Positions 27,552 to 37,625 of a DNA stretch of 50,204 nt are shown piece by piece. The notes beneath the pieces were generated by a model that saw only the letters and a program-made list of their open reading frames with translations, had not been told where the DNA came from and did not search any database. Origin of the DNA: Serratia plymuthica NBRC 102599 (GTDB lineage Bacteria; Pseudomonadota; Gammaproteobacteria; Enterobacterales; Enterobacteriaceae); assembly GCF_001590925.1 (NCBI RefSeq), contig NZ_BCTU01000036.1:1-50204 (forward strand), read 5' to 3'. Position numbers and translations under genes: made by a program. Position 1 is the first letter of the stretch. Every line of letters begins with the position of its first letter.

Positions 27552-29198
27552 ATGGCCGATAACGACGCAGCATTTATTCAATATAGCGATCTGAACACGA
27601 AGATCTGGCCCCTAAAAGAACGTCTCGATATCGGGGGTATTTACGTCAAGTCTCGCGATGAGCTGATCAAAGCGCAAACCTTCATTAAAGACACATTAAA
27701 AAGACCGGCAATCGTCAAATTCACTGCGCCCTTTGAGGAATGGGTAGCGCCCAAGACCGATATCGACGTGGGCTTCGTTTATATCGACGGCAACGGCGTA
27801 AATATAACCACTAAGATTCCGAGTGGCACTGAAAGCGATCACAACTACTTTATGCGTTGCTACACAACCGCCCTCGCATTGGATAATGGTGTCCCAATTC
27901 GACCAGCGCCAATCTTAAAAAACTTTACCGTCAAAGGGATCGGTGCAAAGAAAAAATCCACACCGCCTACTGTGGCCGATGAAGAAAAAGTCGAATACAA
28001 CTTTATCGACGGGATCCTGTTTGACTCGCCAGAAAGCCTGATGGGGAATTTTTCCGTTAATAACCTGTATATCTCCGGTTTTTATTACGGTATGTATTTT
28101 GGTACTAACGCTTATATTGCACATTACTACGCCTGTGAGATCATCCGCTGCTTTGAATGCGTGCACATGCCCTCTGCTGAATCCGGTGCTAAAAACTTTG
28201 GTGAAGGAATTAACTTCTTTGGTGGCACTCTCGGTAACTCGCAAGGGCTGGCCATCGGCAACCAGAACCCGAACGGCGCTTTTCGTTTCTTCGGTACATC
28301 AATAGATTACGCTGGTGCTATTGTGAATGTGCAAGCAGGGAGCGTCGAACTGCACGGTTGCCATATCGAGTTCAATAATGAAAATAGCCCGATTACAGAT
28401 ATTCCTTTCCGCTGCAGCGCCCACCAGAATGCTTCATTACTTATTCAGGGTGGAGAAATCATTACGCTTAAAGGCGTTCTGCCGCAAGACTATTGCTTCT
28501 ACGCCGAAGCGGGCAGTAGCGGGATTATCGTCGAAAACGTTAAGTTTTACGGTGTCAGAACCGCGACAGGGCGTTATTTCGGCGGCACTGGCGACTTTGT
28601 GATTAGCCACAGTCGGCTTGATGGCGGTGGTGCGGGCGCCGGTATTCAAACGCTGACCACCGAGAATAATAATAAAATCAAGGACGGCAGTTTCGCATTC
28701 AGCACCAAACCCTTCGGTTGGGAGGTTTCCGGCGGTAACGTCAGCGATCCTTTTACCTCGGATGCCATTACCCTCGCCATTGAAGCCGGTGCGGGCGTTA
28801 ACGGCAGCAATGCGTTAAAGGTGACCAAGCTGGGTAATACCAATTCAAACGCCGGTCTGAGGGTGGTTGTTCCGGTATCGCAATATGAACAGTTGGGCGC
28901 CTGCTTTACTCTGAAAGCGCTGAATGGCGGGTCCGGCAATTTATTTGCCACGCTTCGCTATGCCTGCATTCAGGAAACGGAAAGCAATGGCGTGTCGATC
29001 ATCGCAAAATCTGATGCCGCCGCCTGGGATGGCACCCTAAATGCCAATGATTATGCTCAGTTCAAAGAGTACCGTTTTAACAGCAACAGACGCAAAGTGC
29101 CGGTTTGGGCAACCCACGTCATCCTGTCTTTCAATTTGTACGCTTTGGCGAAAAATGGCGTTCTGTACTTCGATAATGCCTGCGTTACTGCCATGTGA
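27552..29198 (+). CDS. Beta-helix, phage-tailspike-like protein (putative polysaccharide-binding or -degrading)
   Basis: 548-residue protein without signal peptide. Residues about 60-380 read as a right-handed parallel beta-helix: repeated short strands with Gly/Asn turns (VYIDGNGVNITTKI, NLYISGFYYGMYFGTNAY, SVELHGCHIEFNNENS, GIIVENVKFYGVR, DFVISHSRLDGGG). Residues about 390-548 look like a beta-sandwich carbohydrate-binding module (GSFAFSTKPFGWEVSGGNV to VLYFDNACVTAM). This is the plan of phage tailspikes and capsule depolymerases. A strong ribosome site GAGGAG lies 6 bases before ATG. No other phage gene is near. Substrate and export route are unknown. Family assignment is by pattern only. 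Confidence 0.7.
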   Translation: MADNDAAFIQYSDLNTKIWPLKERLDIGGIYVKSRDELIKAQTFIKDTLKRPAIVKFTAPFEEWVAPKTDIDVGFVYIDGNGVNITTKIPSGTESDHNYFMRCYTTALALDNGVPIRPAPILKNFTVKGIGAKKKSTPPTVADEEKVEYNFIDGILFDSPESLMGNFSVNNLYISGFYYGMYFGTNAYIAHYYACEIIRCFECVHMPSAESGAKNFGEGINFFGGTLGNSQGLAIGNQNPNGAFRFFGTSIDYAGAIVNVQAGSVELHGCHIEFNNENSPITDIPFRCSAHQNASLLIQGGEIITLKGVLPQDYCFYAEAGSSGIIVENVKFYGVRTATGRYFGGTGDFVISHSRLDGGGAGAGIQTLTTENNNKIKDGSFAFSTKPFGWEVSGGNVSDPFTSDAITLAIEAGAGVNGSNALKVTKLGNTNSNAGLRVVVPVSQYEQLGACFTLKALNGGSGNLFATLRYACIQETESNGVSIIAKSDAAAWDGTLNANDYAQFKEYRFNSNRRKVPVWATHVILSFNLYALAKNGVLYFDNACVTAM

Positions 29199-29219
29199 AA
29201 ACGACAAGTCACATTATCT

Positions 29220-29245
29220 CCGTCCACGGTAAATGCCGTGGACGG
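29220..29245. terminator. Perfect hairpin between convergent tailspike-like gene and bioD
   Basis: Ten-base stem CCGTCCACGG/CCGTGGACGG with loop TAAATG. It could end transcripts from both sides, but no T-tract follows on either strand. Confidence 0.6.
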
Positions 29246-29257
29246 ACGACTCGACGA

Positions 29258-29938
29258 TCAGTGGGATAAAACGCTCAAATCCAGATACGCCCCCAGCGCC
29301 TGCCGCTCAGGTTGCGGCAGATGCGGGATCTCCCCCAGCAATGGCGCAGGCAGCATACGGCGCAGCGTAGCCAAATATTCCTGATGACGGCGGCCCGGTG
29401 CGGTGACGTCGTTGGCAATCCACCCGACAAGCTGCAACCCCGCCTGCTGGATCGCCTGCGCGGTCAGCACGGCATGGTTAATGCAACCCAGTTTGATCCC
29501 TACCACCAGGATCACCGGCAGTTGCTCCTGCTGTACCCAGTCGGCGAAGGTATGCTGCTCGGAAAGCGGCGTAAACCAACCGCCTGCCCCTTCGACCAAC
29601 AGCCAGTCGGCCCTTTGCTCCAGGTGGCGCAGGCCGGCGGAAAGCTGGGCCAGCTCGATTGGCCGCCCTTCGTCGGCACTGACAATGTGCGGCGACGTCG
29701 GCTCGGCAAACACATAAGGATTCACCTCCGCGTAGCTCAGCGCCACGGCGCTGTTGGCCTGTAATGCCAGCGCGTCGCCATTGCGCAGCCCCTCGGCCGT
29801 CATGTCGCTGCCGGAGGCAACCGGCTTGTAACCGGCCGTGCGATACCCCGCCAAATTGGCCGCCTGCAACAAGGCGCTGCTGGCCACGGTTTTGCCCACC
29901 TCGGTATCGGTGCCGGTGACGAACCAACGCTTAATCAC
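29258..29938 (-). CDS. bioD: Dethiobiotin synthetase
   Basis: 226-residue ATP-dependent carboxylase/ligase closing the ureido ring of dethiobiotin. P-loop FVTGTDTEVGKTVASSALL (about 6-24), the substrate loop VEGAGGWFTPL, and VASGSDMTAEGLRNGDAL. Starts with GTG at 29938, overlapping the bioC stop by 8 bases. Last gene of bioBFCD. Confidence 0.96.
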   Translation of the reverse strand: MIKRWFVTGTDTEVGKTVASSALLQAANLAGYRTAGYKPVASGSDMTAEGLRNGDALALQANSAVALSYAEVNPYVFAEPTSPHIVSADEGRPIELAQLSAGLRHLEQRADWLLVEGAGGWFTPLSEQHTFADWVQQEQLPVILVVGIKLGCINHAVLTAQAIQQAGLQLVGWIANDVTAPGRRHQEYLATLRRMLPAPLLGEIPHLPQPERQALGAYLDLSVLSH

Positions 29939-30698
29939 GATAAATCACTCCATAAACCAGATGATAGCTGAGCGGGAATTGCCCACCCCGGCGTGGATAG
30001 GCAGCCTGTAAAGCGGCAAGCCGCCGACGGGACAGCAAACCGGCTTCGCGCCCCTGATGCAAATGGGTGGCACCAATCCCCTTGAGCGATCGCATCAGCG
30101 CCATCACGTCCGGGTAGTTCAAGGTTTGTCGCTCCGTCTCCAGAAGGTGGCGATAGCCGGCACAGGCCGCGTCGATCTGCGCCAACGACAGAAAGTCGTT
30201 CACGTGACGCTCGCCGTCTACCTGCTGCCAGGCGTCGCCCAATTCCGCCAGCGAGCCTTCCGCCAGCGTAGAAAACAAAATCACGCCACCCGGCCGGGTT
30301 ACCCGGTACAGCTCCGCCAAAGCGCGCGGCAAATCGCTGCACCATTGCACCACCAGGCTGCTGAAACAGATATCTACCGCAGCCGCGGGCAGCGGCACAT
30401 TTTCGATATCCCCCAGCAAATAGTGATCCGCTGCCTGCTGCTGGCGGGCGAATGCCAGCATGCCCGGCGCCAGATCGAGCGCGGTAACCTGCTTCCCCAA
30501 TTCGCGCCAGCGGCGGCTGAAGTGCCCGGTGCCGCAGCCTGCGTCGAGCAACTGTTCGCCCCGATGCTTCGCCCCCATCCCCAGCAAGCGCTCACCAACA
30601 TCACGTTGCAGTACCGCCGCCGAATCATAACTGCTCGCCGCACGGCTGAAGGCCGAGGCCACCGCCTGCTTGTTGACCGGCTCAAAGGCTGACGTCAT
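29931..30698 (-). CDS. bioC: Malonyl-ACP O-methyltransferase BioC
   Basis: 255-residue SAM-dependent methyltransferase that methylates malonyl-ACP so that fatty-acid synthesis can build the pimeloyl moiety. SAM motif [15 protein letters not shown] (about 50), [16 protein letters not shown], and the C-terminal block [14 protein letters not shown] characteristic of BioC. Overlaps the end of bioF by 17 bases. Confidence 0.95.
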   Translation of the reverse strand: MTSAFEPVNKQAVASAFSRAASSYDSAAVLQRDVGERLLGMGAKHRGEQLLDAGCGTGHFSRRWRELGKQVTALDLAPGMLAFARQQQAADHYLLGDIENVPLPAAAVDICFSSLVVQWCSDLPRALAELYRVTRPGGVILFSTLAEGSLAELGDAWQQVDGERHVNDFLSLAQIDAACAGYRHLLETERQTLNYPDVMALMRSLKGIGATHLHQGREAGLLSRRRLAALQAAYPRRGGQFPLSYHLVYGVIYRD

Positions 30699-31833
30699 GC
30701 AATACCTCCAGCAGGCGATCGATATCCTGCGGCTGATGCGCCGCCGTCAGGGTAATGCGCAGGCGCGCGCCGCCCGGCGGCACCGTTGGCGGACGAATGG
30801 CGCTCACCCACAACCCCTGGCCACGCAGCTGCTGCGCCAGATCGAGCGTACGCTGGTTGTCGCCCACCAGCAACGGCTGAATGGCGGTCACCGACGCCGT
30901 CAGGGCTAACGGTAACTGGGCCGCACCTTGGCGGAAGCGCTGAATATTGTCCTGCAGCCGGGCGCGTAATTCGTCCCCCTGCTGGATACGCTGCAACGCC
31001 GTCTGCAGGGCGCAAGCCTGCGCCGGCGGCATGGCAGTGCTGTAAATCAAATGGCGGGCAAACTGCAGCAGATATTCCGCCGTGGCCTCGTCGCACAGCA
31101 CGGCCGCGCCGCTGACGCCAAAGGCTTTGCCAAAGGTGACCACCAACAGTTCGGGCCGCACGCCCTGCTGCCAGCAACTGCCGCGCCCCTGTTCGCCGTG
31201 AACGCCGATGCCGTGCGCGTCATCGACCATCAGCCAGGCCCCCGCCGCTTGGGTCAGGCGATGCAGCTCCGCCAGCGGTGCGCTGTCGCCGTCCATGCTG
31301 AACACCCCTTCGGTCACCGCCAGCATCTGGCCACCGCAGGATTTTGCCAGCAGGCCGGCCAGCGCCTGCGGCTGATTGTGGCGAAAACGCCGCAGTTGGG
31401 CCGGTGAATGGGCGGCCGCCTCCAGCAGCGACGCGTGGCTGAGCCGGTCCGCCAATATGCGATCGTCCGCCTGCATCAGCGCCGCCAGCAATGCCTGATT
31501 GGCGGCATAGCCGGAGATAAACAGCAGCGCACGCGGGTAACCGAGCCACTCCGCCAGTTGCTGTTCCAGCGCCTGATGCGCCGCACAGAACCCGGTGACG
31601 TGCCCGGAGCCGCCGCTGCCGACGCCATACTGCTGGGCGCCCTGCTGCCAGGCGGCGATCACCTGCGGATCCTGGCTCAGGCCAAGATAGTCGTTGCCGG
31701 AAAAGTTCAGGTAGCGCTCGCCGCCCAGCTGAATATGGCGGCCATTGCCGCCCTGGTTCACCTGGCGATAACGGTAAGCGGCATTCTGCTGCCGCTCCTC
31801 CAGCGCCTGTTCAATACGTTGTTGCCAGCTCAT
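30682..31833 (-). CDS. bioF: 8-amino-7-oxononanoate synthase BioF
   Basis: 383-residue PLP enzyme condensing pimeloyl-ACP with alanine. Motifs [51 protein letters not shown] and the PLP lysine in [16 protein letters not shown]. Its ATG overlaps the bioB stop (TAATG). Length normal. Confidence 0.96.
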   Translation of the reverse strand: MSWQQRIEQALEERQQNAAYRYRQVNQGGNGRHIQLGGERYLNFSGNDYLGLSQDPQVIAAWQQGAQQYGVGSGGSGHVTGFCAAHQALEQQLAEWLGYPRALLFISGYAANQALLAALMQADDRILADRLSHASLLEAAAHSPAQLRRFRHNQPQALAGLLAKSCGGQMLAVTEGVFSMDGDSAPLAELHRLTQAAGAWLMVDDAHGIGVHGEQGRGSCWQQGVRPELLVVTFGKAFGVSGAAVLCDEATAEYLLQFARHLIYSTAMPPAQACALQTALQRIQQGDELRARLQDNIQRFRQGAAQLPLALTASVTAIQPLLVGDNQRTLDLAQQLRGQGLWVSAIRPPTVPPGGARLRITLTAAHQPQDIDRLLEVLHDVSL

Positions 31834-32870
31834 TACAGCGCCGCGTTGTAAAACTCAGCGGTATCGGCATGCAGCAGTTGCTCCGCCAGTACCTGTTGCT
31901 GCTGGTTGTCGCCGTGCTCGGTTTCGGTCTGCTGCGGGTTGAGGCCCAACTTGCGGAACAGTTGCAGATCTTTGTCTTCTTCCGGGTTTGGCGTGGTCAG
32001 CAGTTTGCAGCCGTAGAAGATGGAGTTGGCGCCGGCCATAAAGCACATCGCCTGAGTTTGCTCGTTCATTTGTTCGCGACCGGCGGAAAGGCGGACGTAA
32101 GAGGCCGGCATCATGATGCGCGCCACCGCGATGGTACGGATGAAATCGAACGGATCGACGTCATCGTTATCCGCCAGCGGCGTGCCTTTTACCTTCACCA
32201 GCATGTTGATCGGCACGCTCTCCGGCGGTGTCGGCAGGTTAGCCAGCTGCACCAGTAGCCCGGCGCGGTCACGCACCGTCTCACCCAGCCCGACGATGCC
32301 GCCGGAACAGACTTTAATGCCCGCCCCGCGCACCTTGTCCAGCGTGTCCAGACGTTCCTGATAGCTGCGGGTGGTGATGATGTTGCCGTAAAACTCCGGC
32401 GAGGTGTCCAGGTTGTGGTTGTAATAATCCAGCCCGGCATCCGCCAGCCGTTCTGCCTGGGTGTGGTCAAGCGTGCCCAGCGTCATGCAGGTTTCCATGC
32501 CCATCGCCTTCACCCCCTGCACCATCTGTTGCAGATAGGGCATATCGCGCTCGTGCGGGTTCTTCCACGCCGCCCCCATGCAGAAGCGGGTCGATCCATT
32601 CGCTTTGGCCTTGCGTGCCGATTCCAGCACCTGTTCCACCTGCATCAGCCGCTCCGTCTCAAGACCGGTTTTGTAGCGCGAACTTTGCGGGCAGTATTTG
32701 CAGTCTTCCGGACAGGCGCCGGTTTTGATTGATAACAGCGTGCTCACCTGCACCTGACGCGGGTCAAAATGCCGGCGGTGAACGGTCTGGGCTTCAAACA
32801 ACAGCTCAAGTAACGGTTTATCAAACAAGGTCTGGGCGAGACCTACTGTCCAGTGAATGCGATCGGCCAT
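31833..32870 (-). CDS. bioB: Biotin synthase BioB
   Basis: 345-residue radical-SAM enzyme inserting sulfur into dethiobiotin. The [4Fe-4S] cysteines are 53, 57 and 60 (CPEDCKYC). Further conserved blocks are [30 protein letters not shown] and [26 protein letters not shown] 8 bases upstream supports ATG at 32870 rather than the GTG one codon before. First gene of bioBFCD, divergent from bioA. Confidence 0.97.
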   Translation of the reverse strand: MADRIHWTVGLAQTLFDKPLLELLFEAQTVHRRHFDPRQVQVSTLLSIKTGACPEDCKYCPQSSRYKTGLETERLMQVEQVLESARKAKANGSTRFCMGAAWKNPHERDMPYLQQMVQGVKAMGMETCMTLGTLDHTQAERLADAGLDYYNHNLDTSPEFYGNIITTRSYQERLDTLDKVRGAGIKVCSGGIVGLGETVRDRAGLLVQLANLPTPPESVPINMLVKVKGTPLADNDDVDPFDFIRTIAVARIMMPASYVRLSAGREQMNEQTQAMCFMAGANSIFYGCKLLTTPNPEEDKDLQLFRKLGLNPQQTETEHGDNQQQQVLAEQLLHADTAEFYNAAL

Positions 32871-32924
32871 CACGGCGTCTCCAAAAATGAAAAAAGTGTC
32901 GTCAGTGTAGATATTGTGGATATA

Positions 32925-32958
32925 CTGTCAACCATTACGAATATGATTTGGTTTACAA
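32925..32958. promoter_or_regulatory. BirA operator (bioO)
   Basis: CTGTCAACC (32925-32933) and GGTTTACAA (32950-32958) are inverted half-sites 16 bases apart, matching the BirA consensus TTGTAAACC-N16-GGTTTACAA with two changes in the left half. It sits between divergent bioB and bioA, so biotinyl-AMP-BirA would repress both (known in E. coli). Confidence 0.88.
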
Positions 32959-32960
32959 GC

Positions 32961-34235
32961 ATGTTTATCAGCGCCTCCGACCTTGAATTCGACCAGCGCC
33001 ATATCTGGCACCCGTACACCTCCATGAGCCATCCATTGCCCTGCTATCCGGTAGAGGCCGCCAGCGGCGTCGAGCTGCAATTGGCCGACGGCCGGCGCCT
33101 GGTAGACGGCATGTCTTCCTGGTGGGCGGCGATCCACGGCTATAACCATCCGCAGTTGAACCTGGCCGCCACCCGGCAACTGGAAAAAATGTCACACGTG
33201 ATGTTCGGCGGCATCACCCATCCTGCCGCTATCGCGCTGTGCCGCAGGCTGGTGGAGATGACGCCGGAGGCGCTGCAATGCGTTTTTCTGGCGGATTCCG
33301 GCTCGGTGGCCGTCGAAGTGGCGCTGAAGATGGCGCTGCAATACTGGCAGGCGCGTGGGGAACGGCGGCAGCGTATTCTGACCCTGCGTCACGGCTATCA
33401 CGGCGATACCTTCGGTGCAATGTCGGTGTGCGATCCGGACAACTCGATGCACAGTCTGTATCAGGGCTATCTCGCGCCGCACCTGTTCGCCACCGCGCCG
33501 CAGTGCCGTTTTGATGAACCCTGGAATGAAAACGACATTGCGCCGTTCGCCGCGCTGCTGGAACAGCACGCCGGGGAGATCGCCGCAGTGATTCTGGAGC
33601 CGGTGGTGCAAGGCGCAGGAGGGATGCGCATTTACCACCCCACCTACCTCAAGCGGGTGCGCGAGCTGTGCGACCAGCATCAGATACTGCTGATTGCCGA
33701 TGAAATCGCCACCGGATTTGGCCGCACCGGCAAGCTGTTTGCTTGTGAGCACGCGGAGGTGGTACCGGATATTCTCTGCCTGGGCAAGGCGCTGACCGGC
33801 GGTTATATGACGCTGTCGGCCACTCTGACCACCCGCCACGTAGCGGAAACCATCAGCAATGGCGCGGCGGGCTGCTTTATGCACGGGCCGACCTTTATGG
33901 GCAACCCGCTGGCCTGCGCGGTGGCCGAAGCCAGCCTGTCGCTGTTGGCGGAAAACCATTGGCAACAGCAGGTCGCCGCCATCGAAACGCAGCTAAAACA
34001 GCAGCTATTGCCGCTCCTGTCGCGGCCAAAAGTGGCGGATGTGCGAGTGCTGGGGGCTATTGGCGTGGTGGAAATGCGCGAACCGGTGGACGTGGCACAG
34101 TTGCAGCGCGGTTTTGTCGAGCGCGGAGTGTGGATCCGGCCATTCGGCAAGCTGATTTATCTGATGCCGCCTTACATCATTCAGCCTGATCAGCTCAGCC
34201 GGTTGACCGCCGCCGTGGCCGCAGCGGCGAGCTAA
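32961..34235 (+). CDS. bioA: Adenosylmethionine-8-amino-7-oxononanoate aminotransferase BioA
   Basis: 424-residue PLP transaminase using SAM as amino donor to make diaminopelargonate. [17 protein letters not shown] at the start, [55 protein letters not shown] and the PLP lysine near residue 276 ([10 protein letters not shown]). The ATG at 32961 lies two bases after the BirA operator and has no strong ribosome site, so the mRNA leader must be very short or initiation unusual. Upstream in-frame ATGs would put the operator inside the gene and are not favoured. Confidence 0.95.
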   Translation: MFISASDLEFDQRHIWHPYTSMSHPLPCYPVEAASGVELQLADGRRLVDGMSSWWAAIHGYNHPQLNLAATRQLEKMSHVMFGGITHPAAIALCRRLVEMTPEALQCVFLADSGSVAVEVALKMALQYWQARGERRQRILTLRHGYHGDTFGAMSVCDPDNSMHSLYQGYLAPHLFATAPQCRFDEPWNENDIAPFAALLEQHAGEIAAVILEPVVQGAGGMRIYHPTYLKRVRELCDQHQILLIADEIATGFGRTGKLFACEHAEVVPDILCLGKALTGGYMTLSATLTTRHVAETISNGAAGCFMHGPTFMGNPLACAVAEASLSLLAENHWQQQVAAIETQLKQQLLPLLSRPKVADVRVLGAIGVVEMREPVDVAQLQRGFVERGVWIRPFGKLIYLMPPYIIQPDQLSRLTAAVAAAAS

Positions 34236-34239
34236 CGGC

Positions 34240-34641
34240 TTACCAGTGCTGGTCCAGATAGCGGGCCAGCAACACCAGACACAGCACCCACAATAAAATG
34301 ATCATCACCGCCGCCATGCGGCCGGTGGGATTATCGATACGCCGTTGCGCCTTCTCCCGCAGTTCCGCCATCAGCGGCTGGGGGATCAGGCGTACCGCCA
34401 GCATGATGCCCAACGGCACGATGATCACGTCGTCCAGATAGCCCAGCACCGGGATAAAGTCCGGGATCAAATCGATAGGCGACACCGCATAACCCGCCAC
34501 CAGCAGGGCGATCAATTTGGCATACCAGGGAGTGCGCCGATCGCGGGCCGCCAGCCACAGCGCATAAATGTCGCGCTTGATGCCCTTGGCCCAGCGGCGC
34601 AGCCAACCAAACCACGGCGTGCGTTTTTTGAATGAAATCAT
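34240..34641 (-). CDS. DUF1232/YkvA-family membrane protein
   Basis: 133-residue small membrane protein. The YkvA motif [25 protein letters not shown] (about 54-78) is intact, and a final membrane helix ([18 protein letters not shown]) is added. Function of the family is unknown. ATG at 34641 is chosen because the conserved region starts shortly after it; 12 more upstream codons are possible. Convergent with bioA, 4 bases apart. Confidence 0.85.
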   Translation of the reverse strand: MISFKKRTPWFGWLRRWAKGIKRDIYALWLAARDRRTPWYAKLIALLVAGYAVSPIDLIPDFIPVLGYLDDVIIVPLGIMLAVRLIPQPLMAELREKAQRRIDNPTGRMAAVMIILLWVLCLVLLARYLDQHW

Positions 34642-34806
34642 GATTACTTTTATCGATCTGTGAATTATTGATGTCACGTATGTAGCTTCGGCGTTAACGA
34701 GGATAACTCATCGATGAGGCCGCTGGCGAGATGCAATGACGCTTGTGTTATCGCGCCAAAAAGGTCTAGCTTAGGCATTCAGCTTTTACCGACCCATGGA
34801 GTCATT

Positions 34807-35289
34807 ATGAGCTTTCGTTTGTACAGCAACGATCTGCAAGACGGCGCGAAAATGCCGGAACGCCAGGTGTTTAACGGCATGGGCTATCAGGGCGATAACC
34901 TGTCGCCACATCTGGCCTGGGATGGCGTGCCGGAAGGCACCAAGAGCTTCGTGATGTCGGTGTACGATCCCGATGCCCCGACCGGCTCCGGTTGGTGGCA
35001 CTGGGTGGTGGCCAATATCCCGGCGCAGACGCGCGAACTGCCGCAGGGCGCAGGCTCCGGCAAAGGCGGTCTGCCGGCCGGCGCTATCCAGACCCGCACC
35101 GATTTTGGTTCAGCCGGCTACGGCGGTGCAGCCCCTCCGCAGGGTGAAAGCCATCGCTATCACTTCACGATTCATGCATTGGACGTTGAGAGCATTGAGG
35201 TGGATGAAAGTTCCAGCGGCGCGCTGGTCGGCTTTAACGTACATTTCCACAGCCTCGGTAGCGCCACACTGACGGTTAAGTACAGCTGA
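34807..35289 (+). CDS. ybhB: PEBP-family protein YbhB
   Basis: 160-residue protein of the phosphatidylethanolamine-binding/Raf-kinase-inhibitor fold. DDPDAPTG-type motif (SVYDPDAPTGSGWWHWVVANIP, about 56-77) and GYGGAAPPQGESHRYHFTIHAL are diagnostic. Cytoplasmic, no signal peptide; function in E. coli is unknown. ATG at 34807 follows GGAG by about 8 bases; the frame extends upstream without homology. Confidence 0.92.
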   Translation: MSFRLYSNDLQDGAKMPERQVFNGMGYQGDNLSPHLAWDGVPEGTKSFVMSVYDPDAPTGSGWWHWVVANIPAQTRELPQGAGSGKGGLPAGAIQTRTDFGSAGYGGAAPPQGESHRYHFTIHALDVESIEVDESSSGALVGFNVHFHSLGSATLTVKYS

Positions 35290-35408
35290 GAACGCTCGGA
35301 GCAGGTGTATCCGCCCCGACGGAAAAGTTGATTCGGCGTAGATAATATGAGGCGGCGAAAGTCTATTTACACCGCCGCATACCACGCATTGAGTAATACC
35401 CTCTTTCT

Positions 35409-35601
35409 ATACCCTAAATAATTGGAGTTGCATCACAACAGAACCAACGGTTTTGTTGAACAGCGCTTGCGCTGGCCCCTACGGGGCGAGGCTTTGCCGA
35501 GTAACGCGGCAAGTTTGTGAATCCCCAGGAGCTTACTCAAGTAAGTGACTGGGGTAAGCAAATGCAGCCAACACAGAGGCAGCTTCAAGTATGACGGGTA
35601 T
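35409..35601. repeat. Intergenic palindromic repeat, family A, copy 2 (long form)
   Basis: 193 bases with inverted ends ATACCC and GGGTAT, in the opposite orientation to the copy at 5904-6028. Compared with that copy it carries an extra GC-rich insert (about 35440-35515, containing GGCCCCTACGGGGC). The shared hairpin core reads, on the minus strand, CCCCAG-TCA-CTTACT-TG-AGTAAG-CTC-CTGGGG. Its right end encodes the last residues and the stop codon of pgl. The 295 bases between ybhB and pgl hold little else. Confidence 0.8.
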
Positions 35602-36589
35602 CTAACACGCTCACCCACATCGGGCCTTGACCCACCGGATAACGCGCCAGCGTGGTCAGTTTGCCGTTGGTCTGATCGATTTCATAGACGCCGATATGAT
35701 CGGATTTCTGACCTGCGGCAATCACGAAGCGGCCGCTGTGGTCGATGTTGAAACCGCGTGGCTGTTCTTCGGTCGGATGATGGCCGACCGGCGACAGGGT
35801 GCTGCCGTCTTCGGACACTCTGAAAATCGTCAGGATGCTGGCGGTACGGTCGCTGGTATACAGGAAGCGGCCATTCGGCGTGATGTGGATATCCGCCGCC
35901 CAGCGGGTGCCGTCGAAATCGTCCGGCATGATATTCACCGTCTGCGTCAGGGTGTATTTGCTGCCGTTTTCAGTGATGACGAACACGTCTACCGTACCGT
36001 CCAGCTCGTTCACGCAGTAGGCATAGTTGTCATTGTGGTGGAACGCCATATGACGCGGGCCGGCGCCGGTTGCGGTAGCCACCGCGTCCTGTGCGTGCGG
36101 CGTCAGTTTGCCTTCCTGACTCAGGTTGAACAGGCGGATGCGATCTTCTTTCAGGCAAGGCACCAGCAGCAGCTGATTGGTCGGGTCGATGTTGGCCGAG
36201 TGCGGCGCGGTCAAACCGTCGATCTGCTGAAGGGGTGCCACAACCACGCCGTCACGGCCGATCGGGCTGACGCTGGTGCAGTTGCCGCTGTAGGACGCAG
36301 AGAACAGATAGCGGCCCTGCAAATCGGTGGATATATGGGTTGGGCTGCCCGGCAGCGGCGCCATGCCGGCCTGTTGCAGTTTACCGTCCGCCTCAATGCG
36401 GTAGCTGACGATCCCGAAGGCCGGGCGCACGCCGACGTACAGGTGCGTTTTATCCGGGTGGATCGCCATCGGCTGTACCTGGCCCGGTACATCGACGGTC
36501 TGCAGCAGCTCCAGTGCGCCGGTGTCATTTAACTGCCACACGTGAATTTGCTGGCTTTCCGGGCTGGCGACATAAACGATTTGCTTCAT
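35585..36589 (-). CDS. pgl: 6-phosphogluconolactonase Pgl
   Basis: 334-residue seven-bladed beta-propeller lactonase hydrolysing 6-phosphogluconolactone in the oxidative pentose-phosphate pathway. Blocks [84 protein letters not shown] and [22 protein letters not shown] are characteristic. The last five residues (DTRHT) and the stop are read from the family-A repeat. Divergent from ybhA. Confidence 0.95.
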   Translation of the reverse strand: MKQIVYVASPESQQIHVWQLNDTGALELLQTVDVPGQVQPMAIHPDKTHLYVGVRPAFGIVSYRIEADGKLQQAGMAPLPGSPTHISTDLQGRYLFSASYSGNCTSVSPIGRDGVVVAPLQQIDGLTAPHSANIDPTNQLLLVPCLKEDRIRLFNLSQEGKLTPHAQDAVATATGAGPRHMAFHHNDNYAYCVNELDGTVDVFVITENGSKYTLTQTVNIMPDDFDGTRWAADIHITPNGRFLYTSDRTASILTIFRVSEDGSTLSPVGHHPTEEQPRGFNIDHSGRFVIAAGQKSDHIGVYEIDQTNGKLTTLARYPVGQGPMWVSVLDTRHT

Positions 36590-36767
36590 GTGTTCTCCTT
36601 GAAGAGAGTAAAAGAGAAACCGGTTTCAGGTTTTTCGGTTTCCCCTAGCTTACCTCACATCGGTGACATAACAACCCCGGGTTGCAGATGAAATCTGTGC
36701 AGTTTTATCCATCGCTTATCCGGTGTACCATCAGGTTAGTTTTGTTGCTAACGATAATGAGATCCCT

Positions 36768-37592
36768 ATGAGCTACCGCGTCATTGCCCTCGATCTGGAC
36801 GGCACCCTGCTGGACAACCAAAAACGCATTTTGCCGCAGTCGCTGGCGGCCCTGGCTGAAGCACGCGCCGCCGGTATCAAAGTGGTGGTGGCCACCGGTC
36901 GCCATCACGTGGCGATCCACCCGTTCTATCAGGCGCTGGAAATAGACACGCCGGCTATCTGCTGCAACGGCACCTATCTGTATGACTTCCAGCAGAAAAA
37001 GGTGTTGGCTGCCGATCCGCTGCCAAAAGAGCAGGCCAGGTTGGTGCTGCAAATGCTGAAACAAAGCGGCATTCACGGCCTGATGTATGTGGACGACGCC
37101 ATGCTGTATCAGGATACCAGCGGCCACATCACCCGCTCGCTGGCCTGGGCGGAAACCCTGCCCCCGGCGCAACGCCCGACGCTGCTTCACGTCAACAGCC
37201 TGGTTCAGGCGGTGGACGAGGTGCAATCGATCTGGAAGTTCGCGACCTCGCACGACGATATTCCCGCGCTGCGCAGCTTCGCCGAAACGGTGGAAAAAGA
37301 GCTGGGGCTGGCGTGCGAATGGTCATGGCACGATCAGGTAGATATCGCCAAAGGCGGCAACAGCAAGGGCAAACGCCTGCAACAGTGGGTCGAGTCTCAG
37401 GGGCTGAGCATGGATCAGGTAGTGGCCTTCGGGGATAACTACAACGATCTCAGCATGCTGGAAGCGGCCGGTCTGGGCGTAGCTATGGGCAACGCCGATG
37501 ACGCTGTCAAACAGCGCGCCGATCTGGTGATCGCCGATCACCTGCAGCCAGGCATCGCCGACGTGATCCGCACGCGGGTGCTGGGCCAGTAA
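36768..37592 (+). CDS. ybhA: HAD-family pyridoxal phosphatase YbhA
   Basis: 274-residue Cof-type HAD phosphatase; E. coli YbhA dephosphorylates pyridoxal phosphate and some sugar phosphates. Motif I IALDLDGTLLDNQKRI (about 6-21), motif II VVATGRHHVA, lysine in KGGNSKGKRLQQW, and motif IV VVAFGDNYNDLSMLEAAGLG. ATG at 36768 gives the family start MSYRVIALDLDG. Convergent with modC. Confidence 0.92.
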   Translation: MSYRVIALDLDGTLLDNQKRILPQSLAALAEARAAGIKVVVATGRHHVAIHPFYQALEIDTPAICCNGTYLYDFQQKKVLAADPLPKEQARLVLQMLKQSGIHGLMYVDDAMLYQDTSGHITRSLAWAETLPPAQRPTLLHVNSLVQAVDEVQSIWKFATSHDDIPALRSFAETVEKELGLACEWSWHDQVDIAKGGNSKGKRLQQWVESQGLSMDQVVAFGDNYNDLSMLEAAGLGVAMGNADDAVKQRADLVIADHLQPGIADVIRTRVLGQ

Positions 37593-37599
37593 CCCCTTC

Positions 37600-37620
37600 G
37601 CCCTCCCCCTGCGGGAGGGC
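37600..37620. terminator. Hairpin between convergent ybhA and modC
   Basis: Eight-base perfect stem GCCCTCCC/GGGAGGGC with a 5-base loop, between the two stop codons. No T-tract on either strand, so it is a possible bidirectional barrier only. Confidence 0.5.
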
Positions 37621-37625
37621 CGTAT

